DNA of 10,720 nt, taken from Bacteroidales bacterium UBA1208. GTDB lineage: Bacteria; Bacteroidota; Bacteroidia; Bacteroidales; P3. The notes beneath the pieces are model-generated. The model had not been told where the DNA came from. It worked only from the letters and a program-made list of their open reading frames with translations, and did not search any database. The position numbers were made by a program, and so were the translations under genes. Below, in pieces: positions 5,276-10,720 of this stretch; the stretch's first letter is position 1; each line of letters starts with the position of its first letter. The stretch lies in assembly GCA_002309955.1 (NCBI GenBank), contig DBXQ01000110.1:1-10720 (forward strand). The letters are read 5' to 3'.

Positions 5276-7429
5276 ATGAGACCTGACTTTTCAAAAGTAG
5301 ACTTCCGTTCGCAAAGTGAAAACAAAGAATCCTTTGTGCAATGGGAGAAAGAGAACGATATCCAGAAGAGCTGGAGAACGCCCGAACAGATAGACGTTAA
5401 ACCTGTTTATGGCAAAGATGACCTCGCCGGAATGGAACATCTCAACTATGCTGCCGGCATAGCACCTTTCCTCCGCGGTCCCTACAGCACCATGTATGTG
5501 ATGCGTCCGTGGACTATCCGTCAGTATGCAGGCTTCTCCACTGCCGAAGAGTCCAACGCTTTCTACCGCCGTAATATTGCTGCCGGACAGAAAGGTTTGA
5601 GTTGTGCTTTCGACCTTGCTACCCACCGCGGCTACGATAGCGACCACGAACGTGTGGTAGGCGATGTGGGTAAAGCAGGTGTGGCTGTGGACAGCATTCT
5701 CGACATGAAGATTCTGTTCGACCAGATCGACCTTGGCAAAATGTCGGTTTCCATGACCATGAACGGTGCCGTGCTGCCTATTTTGGCTTTCTATATCATT
5801 GCTGCCGAAGAGCAAGGCGTTCCCCAGGAACAGCTGCAGGGTACCATCCAGAACGACATCCTCAAGGAGTTCATGGTTCGCAACACCTATATCTATCCTC
5901 CGTTGCCCTCCATGAAGATTATCGCCGACATTTTCGAGTATACCTCGAAACATATGCCGAAATTCAATAGCATCTCCATTTCGGGCTACCACATGCAGGA
6001 AGCCGGTGCTACTGCTGATATTGAGTTGGCTTATACCCTCGCTGATGGTCTTGAATATCTCCGTGCCGGTATCAATGCTGGCATGAGCGTTGACGATTTC
6101 GCTCCCCGTTTGAGCTTCTTCTGGGGCGTGGGTATGAACCACTTCATGGAAATCGCCAAAATGCGTGCCGCCCGTATGCTTTGGGCTAAGATTGTCAGCC
6201 AGTTCAACCCCAAGAACCCCAAATCCCTCGCTCTGCGTACTCACAGCCAGACTTCCGGCTGGTCGCTCACCGAGCAGGATCCTTTCAACAACGTAGCCCG
6301 CACCTGTATCGAAGCCATGGGTGCTGCCCTCGGCCATACCCAGAGCCTGCACACCAACGCACTCGACGAGGCTATCGCCCTCCCCACCGACTTCAGTGCC
6401 CGTATTGCCCGCAACACCCAGATTTATCTTCAGGAAGAGACCAATATCTGCCGTGTCGTTGATCCTTGGGCTGGCAGCTACTATGTCGAAACCCTCACCC
6501 ACGAACTTGCCCACCGTGCTTGGGCTCATATCCAAGAGGTGGAAAAACTTGGTGGCATGGCCAAAGCCATTGAGAGTGGCGTTCCCAAAATGCGTATTGA
6601 GGAAGCCAGCGCCCGTAAGCAAAGCCGTATTGATAGCAATGTCGACACTATCGTGGGCATCAACAAGTACCGTCTTGACCACGAAGACCCCATCGAAACC
6701 CTTGAGGTTGACAACACCGCAGTGCGTAAAGCGCAGATTGAACGTCTTGCCAAACTCCGTGCTGAACGCGACAGCGCTGCCGTCGAGGCCGCACTCAACG
6801 CTTTGACCCGTTGTGCTGAAACCGGCGAAGGCAACCTCCTTGACCTTAGTATCGACGCTGCTCGCAAACGCGCCTCATTAGGCGAAATCAGCTATGCTCT
6901 CGAGAAAGTGTTTGGTCGTTACAAAGCGAAAATTAATCTTATCAGCAACGTGTATAGTAGTCAAACCAAGGAGAGCGAAGCTTTCAAGAAAGCTCAGGCT
7001 CTCACCGATGAATTTGCCAAACTCGAAGGCCGACGCCCCCGTATCATGGTGGCGAAAATGGGTCAGGACGGTCACGACCGTGGCGCCAAAGTGGTAGCCA
7101 CTGGCTATGCCGATATGGGGTTCGATGTGGATATGGGTCCTCTTTTCCAGACTCCCGCCGAGGCTGCCAAACAGGCTGTCGAGAACGATGTCCACATCTT
7201 CGGTGCCAGTTCCTTGGCGGCAGGCCACAAAACCCTGCTCCCTCAAGTCATCGAAGAACTCAAGAAGCTGGGTCGCGAGGATATCATGGTCATTGCTGGA
7301 GGCGTCATCCCTCCGCAGGATTACCAATTCCTGTTTGATGCCGGTGTGGCCGCCATATTCGGTCCCGGCACTCCAGTCAGTACCTCGGCCATCAAGATGA
7401 TGGAACTACTACTCGCTGCCCGTAAATAA
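5276..7429 (+). CDS. mutB: Methylmalonyl-CoA mutase, large or catalytic subunit
   Basis: 717 residues from the ATG at 5276; an in-frame TTG two codons earlier is less likely. The adenosylcobalamin-dependent enzyme interconverts succinyl-CoA and (R)-methylmalonyl-CoA, feeding propionate formation from succinate in Bacteroidales. The TIM-barrel part (about 40-550) shows RGPYSTMYVMRPWTIRQYAG (67-86, with the substrate-facing Tyr region), SCAFDLATHRGYDSDH, SMTMNGAVLP, GTIQNDILKEF, and SGYHMQEAGA (His near 239, the active-site His position of the family). The C-terminal cobalamin-binding domain (about 580-717) has D598-G-H600-D-R-G603, the DxHxxG motif whose His ligates cobalt, and later VIAGGVIPPQDY. 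All key motifs are intact. No small subunit (mutA) is adjacent: upstream is a membrane protein gene and downstream a terminator. It either pairs with a distant mutA or acts as a homodimer like E. coli Sbm. The gene has its own promoter and terminator. Confidence 0.95.
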   Translation: MRPDFSKVDFRSQSENKESFVQWEKENDIQKSWRTPEQIDVKPVYGKDDLAGMEHLNYAAGIAPFLRGPYSTMYVMRPWTIRQYAGFSTAEESNAFYRRNIAAGQKGLSCAFDLATHRGYDSDHERVVGDVGKAGVAVDSILDMKILFDQIDLGKMSVSMTMNGAVLPILAFYIIAAEEQGVPQEQLQGTIQNDILKEFMVRNTYIYPPLPSMKIIADIFEYTSKHMPKFNSISISGYHMQEAGATADIELAYTLADGLEYLRAGINAGMSVDDFAPRLSFFWGVGMNHFMEIAKMRAARMLWAKIVSQFNPKNPKSLALRTHSQTSGWSLTEQDPFNNVARTCIEAMGAALGHTQSLHTNALDEAIALPTDFSARIARNTQIYLQEETNICRVVDPWAGSYYVETLTHELAHRAWAHIQEVEKLGGMAKAIESGVPKMRIEEASARKQSRIDSNVDTIVGINKYRLDHEDPIETLEVDNTAVRKAQIERLAKLRAERDSAAVEAALNALTRCAETGEGNLLDLSIDAARKRASLGEISYALEKVFGRYKAKINLISNVYSSQTKESEAFKKAQALTDEFAKLEGRRPRIMVAKMGQDGHDRGAKVVATGYADMGFDVDMGPLFQTPAEAAKQAVENDVHIFGASSLAAGHKTLLPQVIEELKKLGREDIMVIAGGVIPPQDYQFLFDAGVAAIFGPGTPVSTSAIKMMELLLAARK

Positions 7430-7439
7430 GGCAACTCCT

Positions 7440-7476
7440 ATAAAGTCTCGCCTTGGTGCGAGACTTTATTTTTTTG
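7440..7476 (+). terminator. Rho-independent terminator of the mutase gene
   Basis: A perfect 12-bp stem, ATAAAGTCTCGC (7440-7451) with GCGAGACTTTAT (7458-7469), has a 6-nt loop and a run of seven T from 7469. It starts 10 nt after the mutase stop codon, so it separates this transcript from the glycan-related pair downstream. Confidence 0.9.
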
Positions 7477-7515
7477 TATATAGCGTAGACAAACGAGAAA
7501 CAATTAGAGGCTGTT

Positions 7516-8382
7516 ATGTCAAAATTCTTTAAGAAAAAGTGGGACTTGGCATTCATCAGAGGAGGTATTGATGCCGTGTTTGGAGACCGTCCTGTTGAGT
7601 TTGACACCGTCAAAAATCCATTCAAGAACCATTGGTTCGCCGACCCTTTCATTTTGGATGTTACCGATAGTAAAATCATCCTTCTGGCCGAAGAGATGAG
7701 AATTGGCGTGCCCCAAGCATATGGCCGCATAGCCAGACTGTCCATCAACAGGCGTACCATGCGTATTGAAAAATTTGACATCGTTCTGGACACCGCTACC
7801 CATCTCAGCTTCCCCAACATACTGCGCCAAGACGGCAAAGTGTTCATCTATCCCGAAAACAGCCATGAAGGCAAACTCAATCTCTACCAATATGACGAAT
7901 CGACCGGCGCCGTCACATTCATTCAGAGCATCTGCGACGACCCCGTCTGGGATGCCTCCATGACCGACCTCTTCGGTCGTCGCCAGCTTTTGGCAAGCTA
8001 TCAAGACGACTTCCACCTGGATGTCTATGACTGGGACGAGGAAAAACAAAACTTCGTCCGTTCCCATTCCATTCTTTCCTCTCAGGCCGACAACCGGCTT
8101 GCTGGTCAACCTTTTGAATACAAAGGTACCTGCTATTGCCCCACACAGGACTGCACCACCACCTATGGTGGCGGTGTTTGTATCAAGCCGATGGCTCCCC
8201 AAGGCAACCGACTCACCCTCCAGCCTGGAAAAATCATCACCCCACCCAACTCATTGCGTTACGAAGGCCTCCACACCCTCAACCAGTACAAAGGCCTGGT
8301 GGTCGTCGACCTCAAGTGCTGGTACAGCCGGTTGGGTCGCCTTGTCTATAAGACCTACCGCTCATTGGTCAAAAAGAAATAG
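7516..8382 (+). CDS. Five-bladed beta-propeller protein, GINT1 N-domain/GH43-like, probable glycan-related role
   Basis: 288 residues, with no signal peptide. The motifs recur as in five-bladed propellers of the GH43/GH68-like fold and in the N-terminal domain of glucosamine inositolphosphorylceramide transferase-type proteins. They are HWFADPFI (39-46), IILLAEE (54-60), YGRIARL (69-75), HLSFPNI (96-102), VFIYPENS (109-116), LNLYQYD (121-127) and DDPVWDASM (141-149). NRLAGQPF (193-200), YCPTQDCTTTYGGGV (207-221) and RYEGLHTL (248-255) complete the set. The D in WFADP, the E in LLAEE and YPEN, and the QDC...YG block are typical of the active-site side of this group, but hydrolysis has not been shown for such bacterial members. 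The following ATP-grasp gene starts 51 nt later on the same strand, and I infer that both modify a surface glycan or glycolipid. No consensus promoter is visible between the mutase terminator and the ATG. Confidence 0.65.
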   Translation: MSKFFKKKWDLAFIRGGIDAVFGDRPVEFDTVKNPFKNHWFADPFILDVTDSKIILLAEEMRIGVPQAYGRIARLSINRRTMRIEKFDIVLDTATHLSFPNILRQDGKVFIYPENSHEGKLNLYQYDESTGAVTFIQSICDDPVWDASMTDLFGRRQLLASYQDDFHLDVYDWDEEKQNFVRSHSILSSQADNRLAGQPFEYKGTCYCPTQDCTTTYGGGVCIKPMAPQGNRLTLQPGKIITPPNSLRYEGLHTLNQYKGLVVVDLKCWYSRLGRLVYKTYRSLVKKK

Positions 8383-8433
8383 CATCATCTTAGCTGTCCG
8401 ACAATCCTTTTGTTGAAAAAGAACTGTTCTGCC

Positions 8434-9585
8434 ATGAAAAAAAACGAGGCCATTCCCGAAGTCAAACGCCATCTGCACATTGTCTTGTGCGGTGACAACA
8501 TCAATGCCGTATCCATCCTCCGCAGCCTGGGCGAGGTAGGGCTCCGCCCCACCGTTATCCTGTTAAACGAAGGCCATGTCCCGTTAGTGAGCAAATGCCG
8601 CTATGTTGGTAAACTTATCCAGACAAACTCGTTTGACGAGAGCCTGCAGCAGCTTCTCGGCTTTGCCGACCCCGCCTGCCCGCCTTTTGTCTACACCAGC
8701 GACGACAACCACCAGAGCCTTATCGACCTCAACTACGACCGGCTCAAGCAAGGCTTCTTCCTCTTCAACGCCGGCGAGCAGGGTCGTGTAACCTACTACA
8801 TGGACAAAAACAACATCTGCCTTGCTGCCAAGGAGTGTGGCTTCACCATCGCCGACAGCGAAGTCCTTGAACGCGGGCAGCTGCCGCAACACATCCACTA
8901 TCCCGTCATCACCAAGACCCTCAACCCCTACGAAGACGGCTGGAAACGTGACGTGGGCATTTACTACGACGAAGCCTCGTTGGCCGAAGCCTACACCCAC
9001 ATGGTCAGCAAGACACTCCTTGTACAGGAATATGTCGAAAAGAAGAACGAACTCTCTATGCAGGGCTTTTCAATTGACGCGGGCAACATTGTCTACCTTC
9101 CGTTCAAACGCCAGTATTTCCGTTTCACCGACAGTGCCTACGGCAGCTACTGCTATTACAAAACCTATCACGATGAGGAACTCTACAACCGCATAGTCCG
9201 TCTGTTGCAAATGATACGTTTCTCAGGCAATTTCGAAATCGAGTTTATCGAAAAGAACGACGGCAGTCTGGTCTTCCTCGAAATCAACTTCCGTCATGCC
9301 CTCTCCAACTATGCCAGCACCATCGGCGGCATCAACTTACCCTACGAATGGGCCAAGGCCACCCTGCTGCATTCCGTCGGTGACCTCCATCCCACAAAAG
9401 GCTATTTCACCGCCATCAACGAACACAAAGACTTCAACACCTTCGTCAAGACTGGCAAGATAGGTATCCTCAAGTGGCTGAAAGACCTCCTCACAGCCGA
9501 CAGCTACTACCTCTGGAACAAATACGACCCAAAACCCTTCTTCTCATTCTATCTCGGCAAACTAAGGCATAAACGCCGTAAATAG
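8434..9585 (+). CDS. ATP-grasp ligase (carboxylate-amine/thiol ligase type), substrate unknown
   Basis: 383 residues from the ATG at 8434; an in-frame TTG at 8410 would add 8. Residues 12-110 form a Rossmann-like pre-ATP-grasp domain (HLHIVLCGDNINAVSILRSL, GLRPTVILL, then TSDDNHQSLIDLNYD). The ATP-grasp domain follows, with MDKNNICLAAKECGF (123-137) and the nucleotide-binding lysine in PVITKT (K161). LLVQEYVE (195-202, hinge/adenine side) comes next. FEIEFI (267-272) and FLEINFR (281-287) carry the Mg-binding Glu and Asn (E283, N285) of the (E/D)xN motif. All catalytic positions appear intact. Such enzymes join a carboxylate to an amine through an acylphosphate; capsule or glycan decoration with amino acids is one known use. 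Pairing with the propeller gene 51 nt upstream suggests a shared glycan pathway, which is inference. The C-terminal tail is basic (LRHKRRK). Confidence 0.75.
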   Translation: MKKNEAIPEVKRHLHIVLCGDNINAVSILRSLGEVGLRPTVILLNEGHVPLVSKCRYVGKLIQTNSFDESLQQLLGFADPACPPFVYTSDDNHQSLIDLNYDRLKQGFFLFNAGEQGRVTYYMDKNNICLAAKECGFTIADSEVLERGQLPQHIHYPVITKTLNPYEDGWKRDVGIYYDEASLAEAYTHMVSKTLLVQEYVEKKNELSMQGFSIDAGNIVYLPFKRQYFRFTDSAYGSYCYYKTYHDEELYNRIVRLLQMIRFSGNFEIEFIEKNDGSLVFLEINFRHALSNYASTIGGINLPYEWAKATLLHSVGDLHPTKGYFTAINEHKDFNTFVKTGKIGILKWLKDLLTADSYYLWNKYDPKPFFSFYLGKLRHKRRK

Positions 9586-9718
9586 ACTTCCCTTCAGTCA
9601 AGTGCCCACTGGCCGCTGTCGCATGTCGCTCCCCAAAGCGTAGCCTTTTGTCATCCTTGGTGTTGCATGTTTTTTTGGAGACTGGCGGCACGCTTTTCCT
9701 TCGCTCCTTATTCTTCAG

Positions 9719-9740
9719 TTCTCCCATCGTTCTCCCATCG
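9719..9740 (+). repeat. Tandem 11-bp direct repeat (two copies)
   Basis: TTCTCCCATCG occurs twice in direct succession (9719-9729 and 9730-9740), followed by a partial TTCTTCC. It sits in the gene-poor stretch and has no known role. Confidence 0.6.
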
Positions 9741-10052
9741 TTCTTCCTCCACAGAAGGAGAAATGAGGTTGAACGAAGGTCGAAAGTCGGGTGAAATAGC
9801 AAACCATGGACAGTGCGAAAAGATCTTTCCGATTAAAAAAGATTGTTATTCTCCGAATGACCGATTTAGGTTTATACTTTCGTTTTCCCTCCACGGAGGT
9901 AAAAAAGATGGTACATGTGACGGCGAAGCAATGTTGGAGAAGCGGGGTCAGGGTTGTGGGAAAACGTCGCTGTGGTGGTACGGACAAGAGGTTTCCGGGA
10001 CGGAATGCCGATGCCAATGTTCCCGAATAACGGGTACGGGAATGGGGTTTAG

Positions 10053-10078
10053 TTGCCTGGCAATGGCAATTTATTTTT
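10053..10078 (+). terminator. Possible weak terminator before the yceD promoter
   Basis: TTGCC (10053-10057) can pair with GGCAA (10065-10069) around a 7-nt loop, with TTTATTTTT after it. The stem is only 5 bp, so it is a weak candidate for ending transcription coming from the left, about 20 bp before the next -33 box. Confidence 0.3.
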
Positions 10079-10096
10079 AAAAATATATGCAAATAT

Positions 10097-10127
10097 TATG
10101 CTATGTCAAAAAAAAGTCGTAACTTTG
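10097..10127 (+). promoter_or_regulatory. Promoter of yceD-rpmF (A8-spacer class)
   Basis: TATG (10097-10100, one mismatch to TTTG), 19 bp with GTC and eight A, then TAACTTTG (10120-10127) followed by CA. The expected start near 10133 gives a very short leader (10-17 nt) to the yceD start codon. Confidence 0.75.
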
Positions 10128-10149
10128 CAAACTCAATACGAACGTGAAA

Positions 10150-10674
10150 ATGAAGCCTAAAGTCGATACTGTTGTTCAGTTTAGTGGTTTGAAGTCAGGG
10201 AGATACGAGTATGATTTTTCGCTGGATAGCACCTTTTTTGAGGTGTTTGAGAACGACGAAATTAGAGAAGGAGAGGTCGATTTTAAGGTCATTTTGGAGA
10301 AAAGCGAGCGCATGTTGCTCTTCACTTTTTCATTCAAAGGCAAGGTGAAGTCCGTTTGCGACCGTTGCTTGGGAGAGATTGAGGTTCCCGTTGAAGGCGA
10401 AGACAAGTTATGTGTCAAATTCAGCGATACCGAAACCACCGATGATGACGATGTGGTCTTCCTTCCCGAAAGCGCCTACAAGATTGATCTGGCTCAGTGG
10501 ATGTACGAATATGTAGTGGTGAGTATGCCTATGCAGCGTGTCCATCCCGAGGGTGAGTGCGATGAGGAGATGCTGAAATATATCTCGGACGAACGTATTG
10601 AGGAGGCACCCATGCAGGATGAGGGCATGTCCGATCCCCGCTGGGACGACCTCAAAAAATTATTGGAAAAATAA
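10150..10674 (+). CDS. yceD: DUF177/YceD family protein
   Basis: 174 residues from the ATG at 10150; an in-frame GTG at 10144 would add two. The family is nearly always encoded just before rpmF, as here, and DUF177 proteins have been linked to 23S rRNA accumulation in plastids, so a ribosome-assembly role is likely. Visible features are the N-terminal beta-rich part (VVQFSGLKSGRYEYDFSLD), then FSFKGKVKSVCDRCLGEIEV with the family's CxxC (C70, C73). An acidic segment (SDTETTDDDDVV) precedes the conserved DLAQWMYEYVVVSMPMQRVH and a third cysteine in EGECDEE. The end, DPRWDDLKKLLEK, is the usual C-terminus. Length is typical. The rpmF start is 21 nt downstream in the same direction, and one promoter probably serves both. 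Confidence 0.9.
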   Translation: MKPKVDTVVQFSGLKSGRYEYDFSLDSTFFEVFENDEIREGEVDFKVILEKSERMLLFTFSFKGKVKSVCDRCLGEIEVPVEGEDKLCVKFSDTETTDDDDVVFLPESAYKIDLAQWMYEYVVVSMPMQRVHPEGECDEEMLKYISDERIEEAPMQDEGMSDPRWDDLKKLLEK

Positions 10675-10695
10675 ACAAATAAAAATAGTAATAAT

Positions 10696-10720
10696 ATGCC
10701 ACATCCAAAACACAGATTCT
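10696..10720 (+). CDS. rpmF: Ribosomal protein L32, first codons (runs off right edge)
   Basis: Only eight codons are in the window: M-P-H-P-K-H-R-F. This matches the conserved L32 start (M-[AP]-x-P-K-R/H-R), and the position directly after a DUF177 gene is the standard order in bacteria. The remainder, including any zinc-binding cysteines, lies outside, so the call rests on eight residues plus context. Confidence 0.8.

Larger units (their letters stand above)
9586..10149 (+). other. 564-bp stretch without a convincing gene
   Basis: Open frames of 125-137 codons exist on both strands here, but their translations are irregular in composition and resemble no family, so I treat the stretch as non-coding. 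It holds a two-copy tandem 11-mer (9719-9740), a near-palindrome TTTTCCCTCC-AC-GGAGGTAAAA (9883-9904) and an inverted repeat TTCCCG/CGGGAA near 10019-10042. A possible weak terminator (TTGCC 10053-10057 with GGCAA 10065-10069, then TTTATTTTT) and the yceD promoter close it. I see no clear terminator right after the ATP-grasp gene. It may be a decayed gene or an interspersed repeat. Confidence 0.5.

Noticed and set aside
5291..6682. 463-codon open frame antisense to the mutase gene
   Set aside because: The plus-strand frame is an unmistakable methylmalonyl-CoA mutase with all motifs. The antisense frame follows from its codon bias and has no recognisable family.
7519..8202. 227-codon open frame antisense to the propeller gene
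   Set aside because: It mirrors a well-supported plus-strand gene and its translation shows no domain.
9875..9882. TACTTTCG as a -7 box inside the gene-poor stretch
   Set aside because: It has one mismatch to TAnnTTTG, but there is no TTTG-like element 19-21 bp upstream and no gene directly after it.
9667..10092. Overlapping 137-codon plus and 125-codon minus frames in the gene-poor stretch
   Set aside because: Both translations are irregular, cysteine- and arginine-rich, and without domains. Neither has a convincing start context.
1..10720. CRISPR arrays, tRNA or rRNA genes, transposases and integrases
   Set aside because: I saw no regularly spaced repeats, no cloverleaf-like sequence with a TTCRA arm, and no transposase or integrase motifs on either strand.

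Overview
The window looks like chromosomal DNA of a Bacteroidales bacterium of intermediate GC. The signs are promoters of the Bacteroidota type (TTTG-like -33 box, 19-20 bp, TAnnTTTG -7 box), an almost general lack of Shine-Dalgarno sites, a fimbrillin-like lipoprotein with a Bacteroidota lipoprotein export signal, a propionate-pathway methylmalonyl-CoA mutase, and a yceD-rpmF pair.

Left part (1-2756), all on the minus strand. A secreted protein runs off the left edge (365 to 1) behind its own promoter. A 266 bp gap follows, holding that promoter and a strong terminator for the next gene. Then comes a two-gene unit: a 56-residue peptide gene (2368 to 2198) and, 30 nt later, a 511-residue surface lipoprotein with a fimbrillin-like N-terminal half and a FISUMP-like C-terminal domain (2167 to 632). 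Upstream of the peptide gene lies a roughly 275-nt stretch with its own promoter, several clear stem-loops and a rho-independent terminator (2720 to 2445). It is either a free-standing non-coding RNA or a long attenuator leader for the peptide-lipoprotein unit, and it is the most unusual object here.

Middle part (2797-7476), plus strand. A 288-residue protein related to PurL/PurM (AIR-synthase-like) appears to lack the PurL catalytic motif. A TPR protein, a Bax inhibitor-1 family membrane protein and the large (or only) methylmalonyl-CoA mutase subunit follow. The TPR gene and the mutase each have a near-consensus promoter, and the mutase ends in a 12-bp terminator hairpin. No small mutase subunit gene lies beside it.

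Right part (7516-10720), plus strand. A pair of probable glycan-related genes encodes a five-bladed beta-propeller protein (GINT1 N-domain/GH43-like) and an ATP-grasp ligase. About 560 bp without a convincing gene follows. The window ends with the DUF177/YceD gene and the first codons of rpmF (ribosomal protein L32).

Four promoters (at 2726-2756 on minus, and 3722-3752, 5203-5233 and 10097-10127 on plus) share one rigid layout: TC, eight A, four bases, then TAnnTTTGCA. This suggests one housekeeping promoter class serving the RNA locus, the TPR gene, the mutase and yceD-rpmF.
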